This document shows positions 7,115-18,600 of a stretch of DNA of 23,004 nt, piece after piece. The DNA comes from Pelargonium nanum (Eukaryota; Streptophyta; Magnoliopsida; Geraniales; Geraniaceae). The translations under genes were made by a program, and so were the position numbers. The notes below the pieces were generated by a model. It was not told where the DNA came from, made no database searches, and saw only the letters and a program-made list of their open reading frames with translations. The stretch covers positions 1 through 23,004 of the forward strand of contig JAYMTF010001506.1 in NCBI GenBank assembly GCA_036897485.1, in the 5' to 3' direction. Numbering within the stretch: position 1 is the first letter of the stretch; every line of letters begins with the position of its first letter.

Positions 7115-10100
7115 TCATAACTCATCGTGCCCAACCTGTTCCTCAACCGTCTCATCATCAGCTGCTGCTTTCTCTCCCGTTTCAGCTGAATCCTCGGCTG
7201 CTTTCTCCTTCTCTTCGGTTGTTGGTGTCGATGATGCGTCGTCTTTATCCTTGGCATTGCTCTCAGTTTCGTTCTTCACGGGTTTCTCGACTTTCGGCTT
7301 TGGCTTGGGGATTCTATTGACACTCGCGACCTACACCAATAAGAAAGACGTCAATGGAAGAATGCAATGACTCTTTTTGTAGAATAACTGACCTGCTGAT
7401 TTTGAAAACAGGAAGAGAATTGACATTTTACCTTGTCTTGTAGATCAAGTATCTTCCCGTATACTTCATCAGATGTGAAGACTGGCGTGCTGAATGCCGA
7501 AGTTCTGGAAGTACAATACAGCGGTAATTGCAACTAATAATTATGGCACTAATTAATCGAAATAATGACAACCCAGAAATCGCTAAGCTAGCAAAACTGA
7601 TTTACCAGCACCTCAAATATGTTGTTGATACACATTATATTCTCAAAACTAGTTTCCCAACCTAAAAAAACAAAAGTCATGCTCTAGTGTACATCATTTA
7701 GTAATTATGACACAAAAGAGAGTTCCTACAATTTGTGAACATACATTTGGTAATTATTTTGACTATATATACATATATGTATCACACACACACTCCCTCG
7801 TCCCAACATAAATGTATTGGTTTTCAGTTCGAGGAAAATTGAGATGTTAGCGAGTATTGTACATTTACTCTTTTATACCCATGGACATGTGTTGTAACAA
7901 ACTTAGAGATACTAACTTATTAAGAGATATTACTGGTATTTCACGCATAAGTAACTTCCTAAAAAAGAAAGATGACACTTATTTTGGGACAAAAGTGCAA
8001 AAGAAACACGTCACTTATTTTGAGACAGAGGGAGTAGTAAATAAACTTTGGCTTACTTTTTCTGCTCAGCCTCCTTCTCATTTAACCAGTTTTTGAACTT
8101 GTCAGCATCACCCAAAATCTGGAGACAAACATTTGCATCAAATGAGGATAACTCCAGTGTACTCAGTAAATGAAACTATGTCCAATTATACTTTATTAGT
8201 ATACCTCGTCTATTCTCGCTTTTGGAAGCCATGGTTTTTTCGACTCCCAATCACTTACAATCTGAAGGTTATCACAAAAGGAAATAGTTAATGACAATGA
8301 AGTTAATCATGCAGTGTCACGTATCAAATACCGACTAACGTACCTAAAGATCGATCAGTAAATGAAACTCATTATACGAAAGAAGTGAATTAAAGACGAG
8401 TAATTAAAGTTTAATTTTTCATATAGGAGTTGAAAGCAGACCAAACAAGAACTTTGTCAGCAGTTTGAGCCACTCTTCCTAGAATATACCAAGTAACTAA
8501 CTATATTATGGGATCTTTTACAGACAAAATTACAAGTTCACCATCTGAAACTAGTGGGAATAGGAATTAACCGGAAAATAGAGGGTCATACCGAAAATGT
8601 TCACGAGACAGACTTTAATGTTTTTAATATAACACATCATGATGTCATTCATTAACATGTGCAGTCCAATAAAAAATATCTTAACTACCTGTTTCAACTC
8701 TTGCAGGTATTTTCGACCATATTCAGATGCAGCTGGTCTTGCAGTAAGCTCTTTCAACCTGCACCAAAAGAATATATACAAATTGAAATTATCCTGATGT
8801 AACAAAGTCAAACTTTCTAAATTGCTAGATCTAAGATAATGTTATCTCAATTCAACGAAGTGTCTGTCTGCAATTGAAGACATGCCTGAAAAATATTGGG
8901 TCCCCAACAGTATTTAAAGAATCTAGGCGCTTCTCAAACTCTACAGCAGTAGCATCTTCACCATCAGTATATAGCCAGTCTTGCACCTGGAACAGTAAAT
9001 TCACGAAGGTCAATTAAGTATATAGACGATGGCAGTGACTAATACTATGCATCATTAATTAAAAGATTTTTTTTATATATAATGAGGCTAACCTCATCAA
9101 GCTTCTCAATGAAGGACTGACGTTCCTCGCTAGAAGAAATTTTTTCAAACTCCTCCGAAGTCTCAAGCTGAAATAAACAATGCCATCAAAATTGAAGTTC
9201 AGGTAGCTATTATATGAAGCAAGTTGAAGAAATGTGAAATAACAATAGCATAGTTGTCAGTTTCTGTGAAATGCAAAAACTAATACAGCAACATATAATT
9301 CAAAGAGAGGAAGTGTGCCGAGAATAAGGACAGGTTTCAACATAACCAAACAGAACCAAATAGACAATGTCAAGGAGATAAAAGAACAGATATCAAATGT
9401 CCAACTCCTTTTCATATGGTTACATCTCAGAGGAAGTTGGTAATTTATATAACATGAAAACAAATAAATTATGACAGAGTGAATGCACATATTCAACTGA
9501 ATTTTTAGGTGAGTGTTTATGAAAGACTCACACCTTTTCTTTAGTGGCATATATGTATCCTTCCAGATTATTCTTTAGCTCTGCTGTTCTTCTTCGCTCT
9601 GCATCCTTCTTGTCCAATGCTTCTAGCTTACCAGTGGCTTCAGTGAGATACTCTTTTGAAAGAGACGCTCCAGGTCCTACAGTCTTCTCAATTATCTAAA
9701 ACCAGTGAAACAAAGATATTAAACACAAGGAGTTTACACGAACGTGAAAATGCCGAAAACACTCAATACCCAATGTTGTGGTACTTCCTATTTACTAGAT
9801 TGTAACAGCTTATTGTTTAGTAAAATTCAAAGGCAGTCAGTTTGTTAGCACCTTCAATGGGACCCTAAAAGTCCGCTTTTTCAGCTTTTTTTCAGTTGCA
9901 GTCTCAGTAGTACTTTTCCCTTCTTCAGATGAGTTGGATGTACTACCATTGCTTTCTTCTGTGCTGTTCTTAGAATCACCTTCAACAGAAGTGTTGGACG
10001 AAGATGTAGTTGAGTTCTCCACGGTCAGATTTTTTTTAGGAACTTCTACCCATTCTGATATTTCAATCACAGCATCCGCTCGATCCAAAGAAAGAACTCC

Positions 10101-13100
10101 ACTTCTACTGAGAGAGAAGTGCATATTAGCCTTAATGGGGGAAGATAGATTCCGTGATGAATACCTAAACAAGACAAGGAAACAAGGAGGAACATGTCAG
10201 AATGGTTTCAATTTTTAAGCTTTCCAACCAAATCCTTAAAAGAAGAAATATATGCACATGTTATCTAAGAAGTTAAGAATTCTTACTTCTCACTTGCATC
10301 AGCCAATCCAGACACGGCATATTGAGCATAAATAGGAGAGGTAGCACCAGGAGGTAGAAGATCCTCGTTCTCATAAGCAAGTGAAACATCAAAGTCTTTA
10401 CTATGAATAATGGATCTGAACATCTGTTGAATTGCAATGCCATATATAATTATTTTAATACAAAGCAAATCTTTTAAGGGAGGAAATTTTAAGTTGCTTT
10501 CATGTATCTTCATAAATAACATCTATCGCACTACTTACCTTACTGGGGAGCTTTTTCATTCTTGGGACGAGTAACTGTCGAGTGGTCTCATCTTTCAAAA
10601 GATCAGGTCCATCTAATTCAACCACAAATCCATATGAAGAACCATCTATCATTCCAAGCTTACGGTTCAATTTGATTCCATCACTTATATTTGCAGCATG
10701 CAGTGCAGCACCAAGAACTATAGCTTCATCAGCATCAAGATGCTTGTCCAGATCATTTCTTCCTAGAAACTCCTGGAGCTTAGCCTGTTACACATGGGGG
10801 GAAAATTATCAATTCTTTACCAACTAATCAAAACCCATGTATGCTAAATCTGGCACCAATTTTGCAAAATTGTGTTCCTTAACACAATTGAAGCATAAAT
10901 ACAAGAAAGATAACTACAGTTTGCAATGACAATGAATCAATATCAAATATGCATGTGAAATCTTTTATTGTGAAATTGTTAGAAACACTCTTCATAGAGT
11001 TTGCTTACCTATGGAAAATATTATTTTGCATTCATCATTTGAGAATATATTATTGTTCTTTCTTATATATATATATATTCACTATTCAGCTTAGATGAAT
11101 TTAGGGCATACCATGAAGCTATCAGAGTAACAGAATGCAGCTTTATATTTCCATGTCCGTGTATATTTCACTAAATAACTAATAGGAACCATAAATTTTT
11201 TAAAAAGTTCATTTCTGTACGCCGATCAATCACATGTATTTCCAAGAAGCACTTCAGATTTTCAAGGAAACACAATAAATCATTTGCTCTCATAATGTTA
11301 TTCACATAAATAAAGAAAACATAATTAAAAGGTCCACCAAGAGTAGTTGTTTGAGGTTTTAAGCATACAAATGAATGACACAGAAAAGAGTGAAGCTTAC
11401 ACCCACACCTAAAGGTCCTGAGAGAATATTCCAAAACCAATTATGCAAGAAGTGTTAAGAGGCAATTTTAAGATACAAAGATTACGTCCAAAATAGTCCA
11501 ATAAAAAAGGGCGACCTAGTGCATAAGGCTCCCACCATTGGAGGATCTGGGGAGGGTCATCATAATATGATTATAGAATGCATCCAGTGAAATCCAAACT
11601 GATGTATGATAGTGAACGAATTCAGTGCCTCAATTCTTCAATGCATGAAAATCATTTGCTCAAGCATATTTGCAAACAAAAGAACATAGTGCAAACCTGT
11701 AACTTTGGCACTCTAGTGGCGCCCCCTATCAACTCCACTGCATATATCTCATCCAGCTTTAAACCAGAATGATCAATCACTTCTTGCAAAGGTACAAGTG
11801 CTTTTTCCCACAGATCACCACAGAGCTCTTCAAACTTCTCACGTGTTATAGAGCTCCTGAGAAGAAAACAGGTTTCAAATAAGCCCACAAGTAATGTTTG
11901 ACCAATGACCTAATCCAACTATTGCACGACAAAATAAACCTGTGAATGCAAATAGGCACACTTATGGACTGAGGATTGTTATAGGGCTAAAAGGGTATAG
12001 AAATCAGTAATATTGATAATAAAATAAACCTGTGAAGTAAATCTACAAGCTGACAAATTATGATTGATTTCAATAAATGAGAAGCATGTCTGAATTTCTA
12101 CCCAGATACTCTTCTGTCTAGCTATCTTTCTCAATTTCAATAACCATATTCTCTAAGTTACTCAGAAATTAAACCAATTTCATCAATTGTACAATGGATA
12201 AAGGTTTTAGTGAATGTAATTAATAAAATCACACCAGTATAACAAGCACACTCAGTTGTTCATTGAATGTCCATCAGTAACTTGGATAGATTGCTTAAGA
12301 CTCTACCTGAAGTCTCGATCATCATATAGAGATTCAACTGACATAGGAGCCTGTGTATTTGCGCTCAAAATTTCTTTGGTGCGTTTAACCTGTTTCTTCA
12401 ACTTAGCCATTGCCTTGGGTGACTTCCGAACGTCAACACCATTCCCAACTTGTTTATTGAACTCATCTGCAAAGTACTCAACCAATCGCAATTCCATATG
12501 CTGACCTCCAAGTTTTGGGTTCCATCTGACATCCTTAACCTACACGTATTTTTAGAGTTAGCATGTTAAGTATATCATGTGCAGATGCAACGATATGGGG
12601 AGAAGTGTGATAGCAAAGAAAGATAATGATATAGACAACAGTATAACATAGAAAACTATTGTGCAAAGAACTGCATTTACAAAGTGAAACAATAAGCCTG
12701 CGGTATAAAGTCTAGATTTAAATGAAACCAGCATATACTGCACATACAGATTTGAAATGGAATATGAAGGATGCTCCAAAGTCAAGTTGTGTTTACAAAT
12801 CAAAAAAATGAATTTAACATGTGAAAAAGAAAGATAAGAAAAGTACAATCCAACTGCACATCTTCAAATATAAATATGCTACAACACAAGACTTAGACGT
12901 GCGTTCAATAACAACAATAAAGCTGTGTAGAAACGGCCAGGAGTACAACACATCTTCAAGTTGTGTTTTTTAATAATATGCAAATAAAATACAGATAATC
13001 AGCATACTGTTAATCATGACAAGTCAACTATATTCTATAGCAACCAAAATAAGAATGAGACCAAACAGAAATGCACAGTTTTTAGTCTCACTAACTCGTA

Positions 13101-13890
13101 ACAAAGATAACCAATGAGTTTACTTTACCTGGAATTGGTTGACTGATACGGTCTTTCCATACTCCTTTGCATTATAAGCTGAGAAATACACCAGTGCCGC
13201 ATAAGTACTAGTTGCGCCCATATCATAGAAAATGACATGCCTGGACCCATTTGAAAAGTCCTTGTCAATTCCATACTGTAATGCTGCACCAGAATGCTCA
13301 TTTATCAATGCGAGTACATTAATCCCAGCCAACTGAGCTGCCTGCTGCAAACCTTTCCTCTCCGCTTGCCCAAAGTATGGTGGCACAGAAATAACGGCAT
13401 CCTTCACTGGCAATTTCGAATGAAACTCGGCCAAATTACTTGCATAGGTCAAGATCATCGCCGCCAACTCTTCAGCTGAATAAACTGTAGCTCCATCATC
13501 AATTTTAATGCTTGCAGCACCTCTATCATCCTCTACAACATTAAATGGAAGGTACATTGAATCAAGAAAATCCTTAACGTGTTTATATGGTTTCCCAATC
13601 ATATCCCTGACTAGAGAATACACTTTGTCAGGGTATCTGGCCACTATCCCCGCAGCTTCTTCACCGAGAAGACGAGTCCCAGATTGGAAAGCCACTAAGG
13701 CAGGTGATTTTCGCTTGGACATCTCATTGATCGCCACTGAGATTGGGCTCTGCCCGGGTTTCAGGTTCACCACTGCAACTTTCACCCATTCAGAACCTAG
13801 ATCTATGCTCGAAACAGCAGACTGAGACGGAGCAACAATCAGCGACACTGTAGCTAGAAATAACCCTAATCTGATCAAGATCGGCCCCAT
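7115..13890 (-). CDS. HSP70-17: Heat shock 70 kDa protein 17 (GRP170/HYOU1/LHS1-type ER chaperone)
   Basis: Fourteen exons: 13890-13129, 12539-12307, 11856-11697, 10784-10539, 10423-10287, 10164-9852, 9695-9534, 9167-9093, 8986-8886, 8758-8689, 8261-8205, 8118-8057, 7504-7432, 7330-7115. They total 2667 bp, or 888 residues, close to the ~867 of the Arabidopsis protein. Residues 1-25 are a signal peptide. The HSP70 ATPase domain follows, with DLGSEWVK (30-37), DMGATST (from 223) and VELIGGATRVPKLQ (372-385). Then come a substrate domain, an acidic loop rich in N-glycosylation sites (558-590) and a helical lid. The tail is charged and ends HDEL, the ER-retention signal. This family is a large HSP70 that assists folding and serves as nucleotide exchange factor for BiP in the ER lumen. 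All introns are GT-AG except intron 9, which starts GC. Introns longer than 300 bp (1, 2, 3, 7, 10, 12) hold no gene; a MITE and a SINE scrap lie in 12 and 3. The frame is intact throughout. Confidence 0.95.
7793..8034. mobile_element. Stowaway-like MITE in HSP70-17 intron 12
   Basis: The termini are CTCCCTC (7793-7799) and GAGGGAG (8028-8034), the hallmark of Stowaway (Tc1/mariner) MITEs. The inverted similarity continues inward as GTCCCAACATAAATG against TGTCTCAAAATAAGTG. Length is 242 bp, normal for the group. The flanking dinucleotides are CA on the left and TA on the right, fitting a decayed TA target duplication. The right end contains a partial second copy of itself (ACTTATTTTGGGACA near 7977, ACTTATTTTGAGACA near 8013). 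The element is non-autonomous, with no transposase. Confidence 0.75.
11503..11567. repeat. SINE fragment (Au-like) in HSP70-17 intron 3
   Basis: The stretch AAAAAAGGGCGACCTAGTGC, then GGCTCCCACC, then GGATCTGGGGAGGGTCAT matches, from memory, one end of the widespread plant Au-type SINE. Only about 65 bp are present; the tRNA-like promoter half is absent. Family assignment is recollection, not a search. Confidence 0.5.
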
Positions 13891-14416
13891 CCTGGATCTC
13901 GCAGTTCTAAACCACTGGACCTGAAAATTTCTCTGATAGCAAAATCACAAGCGCTTCAGTTACGACATCCCAACAGCCTCTCAGCTCACTACTTGTTTGG
14001 TTCTCGAGAAAATTCAAGAAAAATAACAGTAAATCACGAAATCTGCGCTACTCAACTAAGTTCAACTGAATTCAGTCGGCTCACAAAAATGTTAATTTTT
14101 TATCATAGTTAGAAAATTAATGCTAATACAAGAATCATAAGCCAATTGATAACAAATTCCTACATTTCACTTCTCGATTTCTCGGGAACCAAACAGAGCA
14201 TCGGAGGAGAAAATGACAAAATTTACGACAAAATAAAAAATATAAATTTAGAGAGAGAGAGATTTAAGAGGAGAAAGAGAATGACCAGTAGTGCGTAAAT
14301 TGCATTCTCCAGACGATCACGAACTGTGGAGCAACTTAATAGTCTCTTGTTTGGCTTCCGAGAAAATAGACACTGCCCAGAGTCTTCCGAGAAAATTTTA
14401 AGAGAACATGTGGGAT

Positions 14417-14426
14417 TTTAATATAG
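14417..14426 (-). promoter_or_regulatory. TATA-like box of HSP70-17
   Basis: On the minus strand the sequence reads CTATATTAAA. It lies 40-110 bp downstream of the G-box/CCAAT cluster in the direction of HSP70-17 transcription and would place the start near 14385-14395. Position and sequence fit, but no transcript evidence is available. Confidence 0.5.
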
Positions 14427-14468
14427 GTGGGTGCTTAGAGACGTATGCGTGGAAAGAGCCTAATCCAT

Positions 14469-14525
14469 CCAATGAGAATCCGCCATGTGTCACAAATTAC
14501 ACGTGGCTCCATATGGAGCGATTGG
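14469..14525. promoter_or_regulatory. ER-stress-type element cluster (CCAAT boxes plus G-box)
   Basis: CCAAT at 14469-14473 is followed after exactly nine bases by CCATG (14483-14487), one mismatch from the ERSE consensus CCAAT-N9-CCACG. A perfect G-box CACGTG lies at 14500-14505. A 12-bp palindrome, CTCCATATGGAG, spans 14507-14518. A reverse CCAAT (ATTGG) at 14521-14525 pairs with the CCACG of the G-box at a 14-base spacing. In plants bZIP28/bZIP60 with NF-Y act on such elements during the unfolded protein response, which suits an ER chaperone gene. Confidence 0.5.
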
Positions 14526-14710
14526 TTGTGTTGTCTTTCGGTTAGTCGCAGATCCTTGTAGAAACCTTTGGTTAAGTCAAGCTTCTGAGTTTAATTACGC
14601 GAGTAATTTTATTTTTAATAAACATTATTAGACTTAAATTTACAAAAATACCTTAAACCCTGGCATTAATTACCAAATTGCCCCTGACTTCTTCTCCAGA
14701 CTCCACTGAC

Positions 14711-15616
14711 CACTGTAATAGAGCCGGTCCATTTTGCTAGGAACCTTTCTGTTGCTCGTTCCTCTGCTTCTTCTTCGCTCCAAAACCTTCACACTGGTAA
14801 GCTATTTTCTCATTCTCGTTCTCTTTCTGTTTAATCTTCACCTAGCTCAGTTCACGACTGCTTTATCCATATTGTTGCTTCCCAAATTCACATGCGGTTC
14901 AATTTCTTCTGTATCGCTCTTTCAGTTTTCATAATCATTATTATCGTTCAATTTCTCTATTGGTTTTTTAGTTTGTATATGTATTTGAATTTCGTGTTTG
15001 GTTGCTGGGAAAACGGAGGAGAAAAGGGGAGAAAGTTGAATGTTTTCTGCTTTGATTTTCATGTTAATTTAGGTTTTGGAGAGAGGGAATCATTAGCTTA
15101 ACTACCATAATGAGTTACTCTATTGGGTTCTTCTAGTCAGTGGAAAAATCTTGAAGCTTTGGTAATTTACTTAGTTTTTGGAATTTAGAAGTGGAGAGGG
15201 AGTGATTATGAAATTCTAAGTAGTAATTATCAATATTATCGGGTTGGGTTGCCTTGTTTACTCTCTTTGGAAATATTTGGATTCACCCATTTCAATGGGC
15301 TGTAGGTCTTTATTTTGCGGATAGGTTAGAGTGTGTAACCTTTTGTCTTTGGTTCATCTAACTAATTAACAAATGTTGAAGCTTTAGCATTTTGTTTATT
15401 GATTTTTAAATTTAGAAGTTTTCTCCACACATCTTGTGGGGTGTCAAAGCTGATACAAAATGATTATGAAATACTGAGATGTAAGTCTCAGTACTGTCGG
15501 GTTCCTTGGTTTCTCCTCTGGGGATATTTTTGGGGATATTTTGTGTTCACTACGAAGTCATTTGTTTCATATATCATCAGTCTAGAGTGTAAATATTTAG
15601 ACTTTTCATATTGTAG
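14711..15616 (+). other. 5' UTR exon and 5' UTR intron of the SWIM-finger gene
   Basis: A pyrimidine-rich leader ends at CACTG|GTAAGC (donor GT at 14797-14798). The matching acceptor, ATTGTAG, ends at 15616, immediately before the ATG at 15617, giving an 820-bp intron. No ATG is present in the putative leader. The intron holds a diverged internal duplication, listed separately, and no coding sequence. The transcription start is not fixed by the sequence. Confidence 0.6.
15151..15550 (+). repeat. Diverged direct duplication within the SWIM-gene 5' UTR intron
   Basis: Copy 1 (about 15151-15288) and copy 2 (about 15376-15550) share blocks in the same order: TTGAAGCTTT, AATTTAGAAGT, TGATTATGAAAT, TCGGGTT, then an ATATTT...TTCAC end. 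Copy 2 has extra sequence, including a perfect 8-bp hairpin, TACTGAGA (15472-15479) with TCTCAGTA (15486-15493), and a 12-bp tandem GGGGATATTTTT. Confidence 0.6.
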
Positions 15617-18600
15617 ATGGCCAGATGGGATGAGATATTGTCCCTTCCTGTACAAAATCCCCCAACCTTGGAGTTTGCTTCTTTTGATCTTGTGTGGTCA
15701 AAGGTGGAAGGTTGGCGTGACAGTGTAGATAGAGTTGCTCTGATACCCTTTGCCAGAGTGGATGATTTTTTAAGGGGTGAGTCCGCACATCCAGACTGTC
15801 CAACAAGATTTCATGTTGAAGCGAGGAGGCGACGCACTGCAGAAACTTCTTACAAGCCAAAAGTTGATGGAATTCTTGAGTACATTCTGTAAGTTCCACA
15901 TATTTCTCCTTTTGGGTAGTTCTTAGTCTGAGGTCTGTTGCTCCTCAGAGTCTAAGTGAACCTTGTTAATCTGTAGGTATTGGTGCTCGTTTGGTCCTGA
16001 TGACCACAGAAAGGGTGGTCTTGTAAGACCTAGTAGGAATACTTATGTCCCAAAGAAAAAAAATGCTGGCCGGCCAAACACTAAACGGGGATGCACTTGC
16101 CATTTTATTGTGAAACGTCTAATTGCTGAACCATCTGTAGCGCTTATCATATATAATCAAGATAAGCATGTGGATAAGAAGGGGCTGCCATGCCATGGAC
16201 CACAGGACAAGAAGGCCGCTGGAACCTGTGCGATGTATGCTCCATACATCTCAGAGGATCTCCGTCTGCGTGTATTGTCTCTTTTATACGTTGGGGTATC
16301 TGTAGAGACAATAATGCAGAGACACAATGAATCAGTGGAAAAACAGGGTGGTCCATCCAACCGTGATGATCTCTTAACCCACAGGTATGTGCGGAGACAG
16401 GAAAGAAGCATCAGACGTTCCACATACGAACTAGATGCAGATGATGGAAACAGCCTCAGCATGTGGGTTGAGAGCCACCAGAGTTACGTATTCTTCTATG
16501 AGGATTTCTCTGATTCAGACCCTTTCACTCTGGGAATTCAAACAGAGTGGCAATTGCAACAAATGATTCGGTTTGGGAACCGGAGCTTGGTGGCGTCTGA
16601 TTCAAGGTTTGGAACAAACAAATTAAAGGTTTGTTCTTTCTGGTCTTAAATAAACTAGGCATGGAAATTGCCAGTGTCACAAACAAGTGATTTACTATTC
16701 TCATTGCAATTTTATCCAGTATCCTGTTCACAGTCTAGTTGTGTTCAACTCTGACAACAAGGCTATTCCGGTTGCTTGGATAATAACGCCAAGATTTGCA
16801 AGTACAGATGCATATAAATGGATGAGGGCTCTTTACAATAGAGTTCGCACAAAGGATCCTACTTGGAAGTTGGCTGGTTTTATAGTGGATGATCCTCTAT
16901 CTGATGTCCTTGCTATCCGGTAGGCTGCCAAGTTCTCTCACAAATTATGTGTTATTTACTTAATTTGGTTAAAAGAATTATCCAACAACGTGGTAACTGT
17001 TCATGCTCTCGATCATGATGAGCTTTTTATTTTAGTTTTTGTCCCCATTTAGATGATTGAATGCTCTAGTCAAAACCAACCTGTTGTAATCCCTAGTGTC
17101 TACAACTATTACCTTTTTTATTGAAAATGAAGGCAATTATTTGTATAACGACAAAGAGATATACTTTCCTTTGTGTTCTTGCTTTATATAAATTCTGGCT
17201 TGAATTTAAATTTTTGCCTGTCTTCATGTTTAGGGATGTATTCCAGTGTTCTGTATTGATATGCTTTTGGCGGATCCGTCATGCATGGCATAAAAACTTA
17301 ATAAAAAGGTGTTCAGAAACTGAGACGCGTGTAGAGATATCGAAACGGCTTGGACAAGCAGTAGATAACATCTGCAGAGGAAATGGGACAGTGGATGTAT
17401 TTGACAGTTTCGTAGAAGATTTTGTGGATTGCTCAGATTTTATGGATTACTTTAAGGCTGTCTGGTACCCCAGAATAGGTTTCTCTCTTTCTTTTACTCT
17501 TGCCAGCCTCCATTTGTGTATTTGTTACTTTCCTTTCTACTGAAAAAACGCTTAGCAAAGACATTAATTTGTGTCACATTTTGTATGGACCATCTGACCT
17601 GCGAGTATACAATTCTCTGGTGAGAATCGGCCAGTAGGTGAAAGAGCAAAATTTGCTGAAATACCTTGTCTATCAGTGATCTTTTTATATATATTATATG
17701 AATACCTTGAGACTATTATTGATAATCTCTTATTTTTTATTTTTTATATCAGGGATGTGGACGACTGCACTAAAAACTCTTCCCCTTGCCAGCCAGGAGA
17801 CATGTGCGGCTATGGAGTCCTACCACAACCGACTGAAGCTCAGGTTGTTGAATGAAAAGGACTCTGGTGTCTATCAACGGGCTGATTGGCTGGTTGATAA
17901 ATTGGGCACAACAGTGCACTCTTATTTCTGGCTTGATGAGTACTCAGAGAAGGATGATTTTGCTCGATACTGGAAAGATGAGTGGGCTACTGGTTTAACA
18001 TCTTGGCGTGAAGCATTGAAGATACCAGACTCTGATGTTGTCATTGAAGGTAGATGCGCAAAAGTTACAGACCAGCTTGATCGGGATAAAGTTCATGTTG
18101 TCTGGAACCCTGGTACAGAGTTTGCGATTTGTGATTGCAGTTGGGCGGAAATGGGCAACCTATGTCAGCATGTCTTCAAAGTCATAAAAGTTTATTGCAA
18201 TAAAGGGTTAACCATGCCATCTATTAGCCTATTTCAGTACCACCAAACATTGATCCGCATGCTTCAGTGCCCACCCCATGATTCCTTGATACGCGATCAT
18301 GCTGTTTCCTTAGCAGTTTTTGTGCAGACGCAGTTAAATGAACTGATTGGTCCTGAAAGCCGACATACTAATGCGGGTTTCCTTCTTGAAGAATCTGCAG
18401 ATCTTGTTGAAGAACAGAATGCCGGAGTAGATTCTGATGTTAAAAAAAGAAGTGTAGTGAATGAGCGGAATTGGTCAGACATAAATTTATCATCTCATGA
18501 TGATCAAAGTAGGGAAGAATGTGATGCCCCTAATGCCATTGATGTATTTAGAGATGATTTGGGTACAGAGATGCTTGATTTAGTAGCAAGTGGAGATGGC

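Larger units (their letters stand above)
13891..14710. promoter_or_regulatory. Divergent promoter region between HSP70-17 and the SWIM-finger gene
   Basis: The minus-strand half (about 13891-14390) is the HSP70-17 leader. It has a pyrimidine-rich strand (the GAGAGA run near 14252 on the plus strand), and a 5' UTR intron ending at CAG near 13922 is possible. The TATA-like box and the G-box/CCAAT cluster follow. The plus-strand side has a telo-box (AAACCCT near 14654) before the SWIM-gene leader. Start sites on the two strands probably lie about 300 bp apart, so the promoters may share elements. Confidence 0.55.

Noticed and set aside
11063-11079. Short AT microsatellite in HSP70-17 intron 3
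   Set aside because: Ordinary simple sequence in an AT-rich intron; no further structure.
17121-17543. 140-codon open frame as a separate gene
   Set aside because: Only 17234-17478 is coding, as an exon of the SWIM/MULE gene; the ends are intron read-through past clear splice sites.
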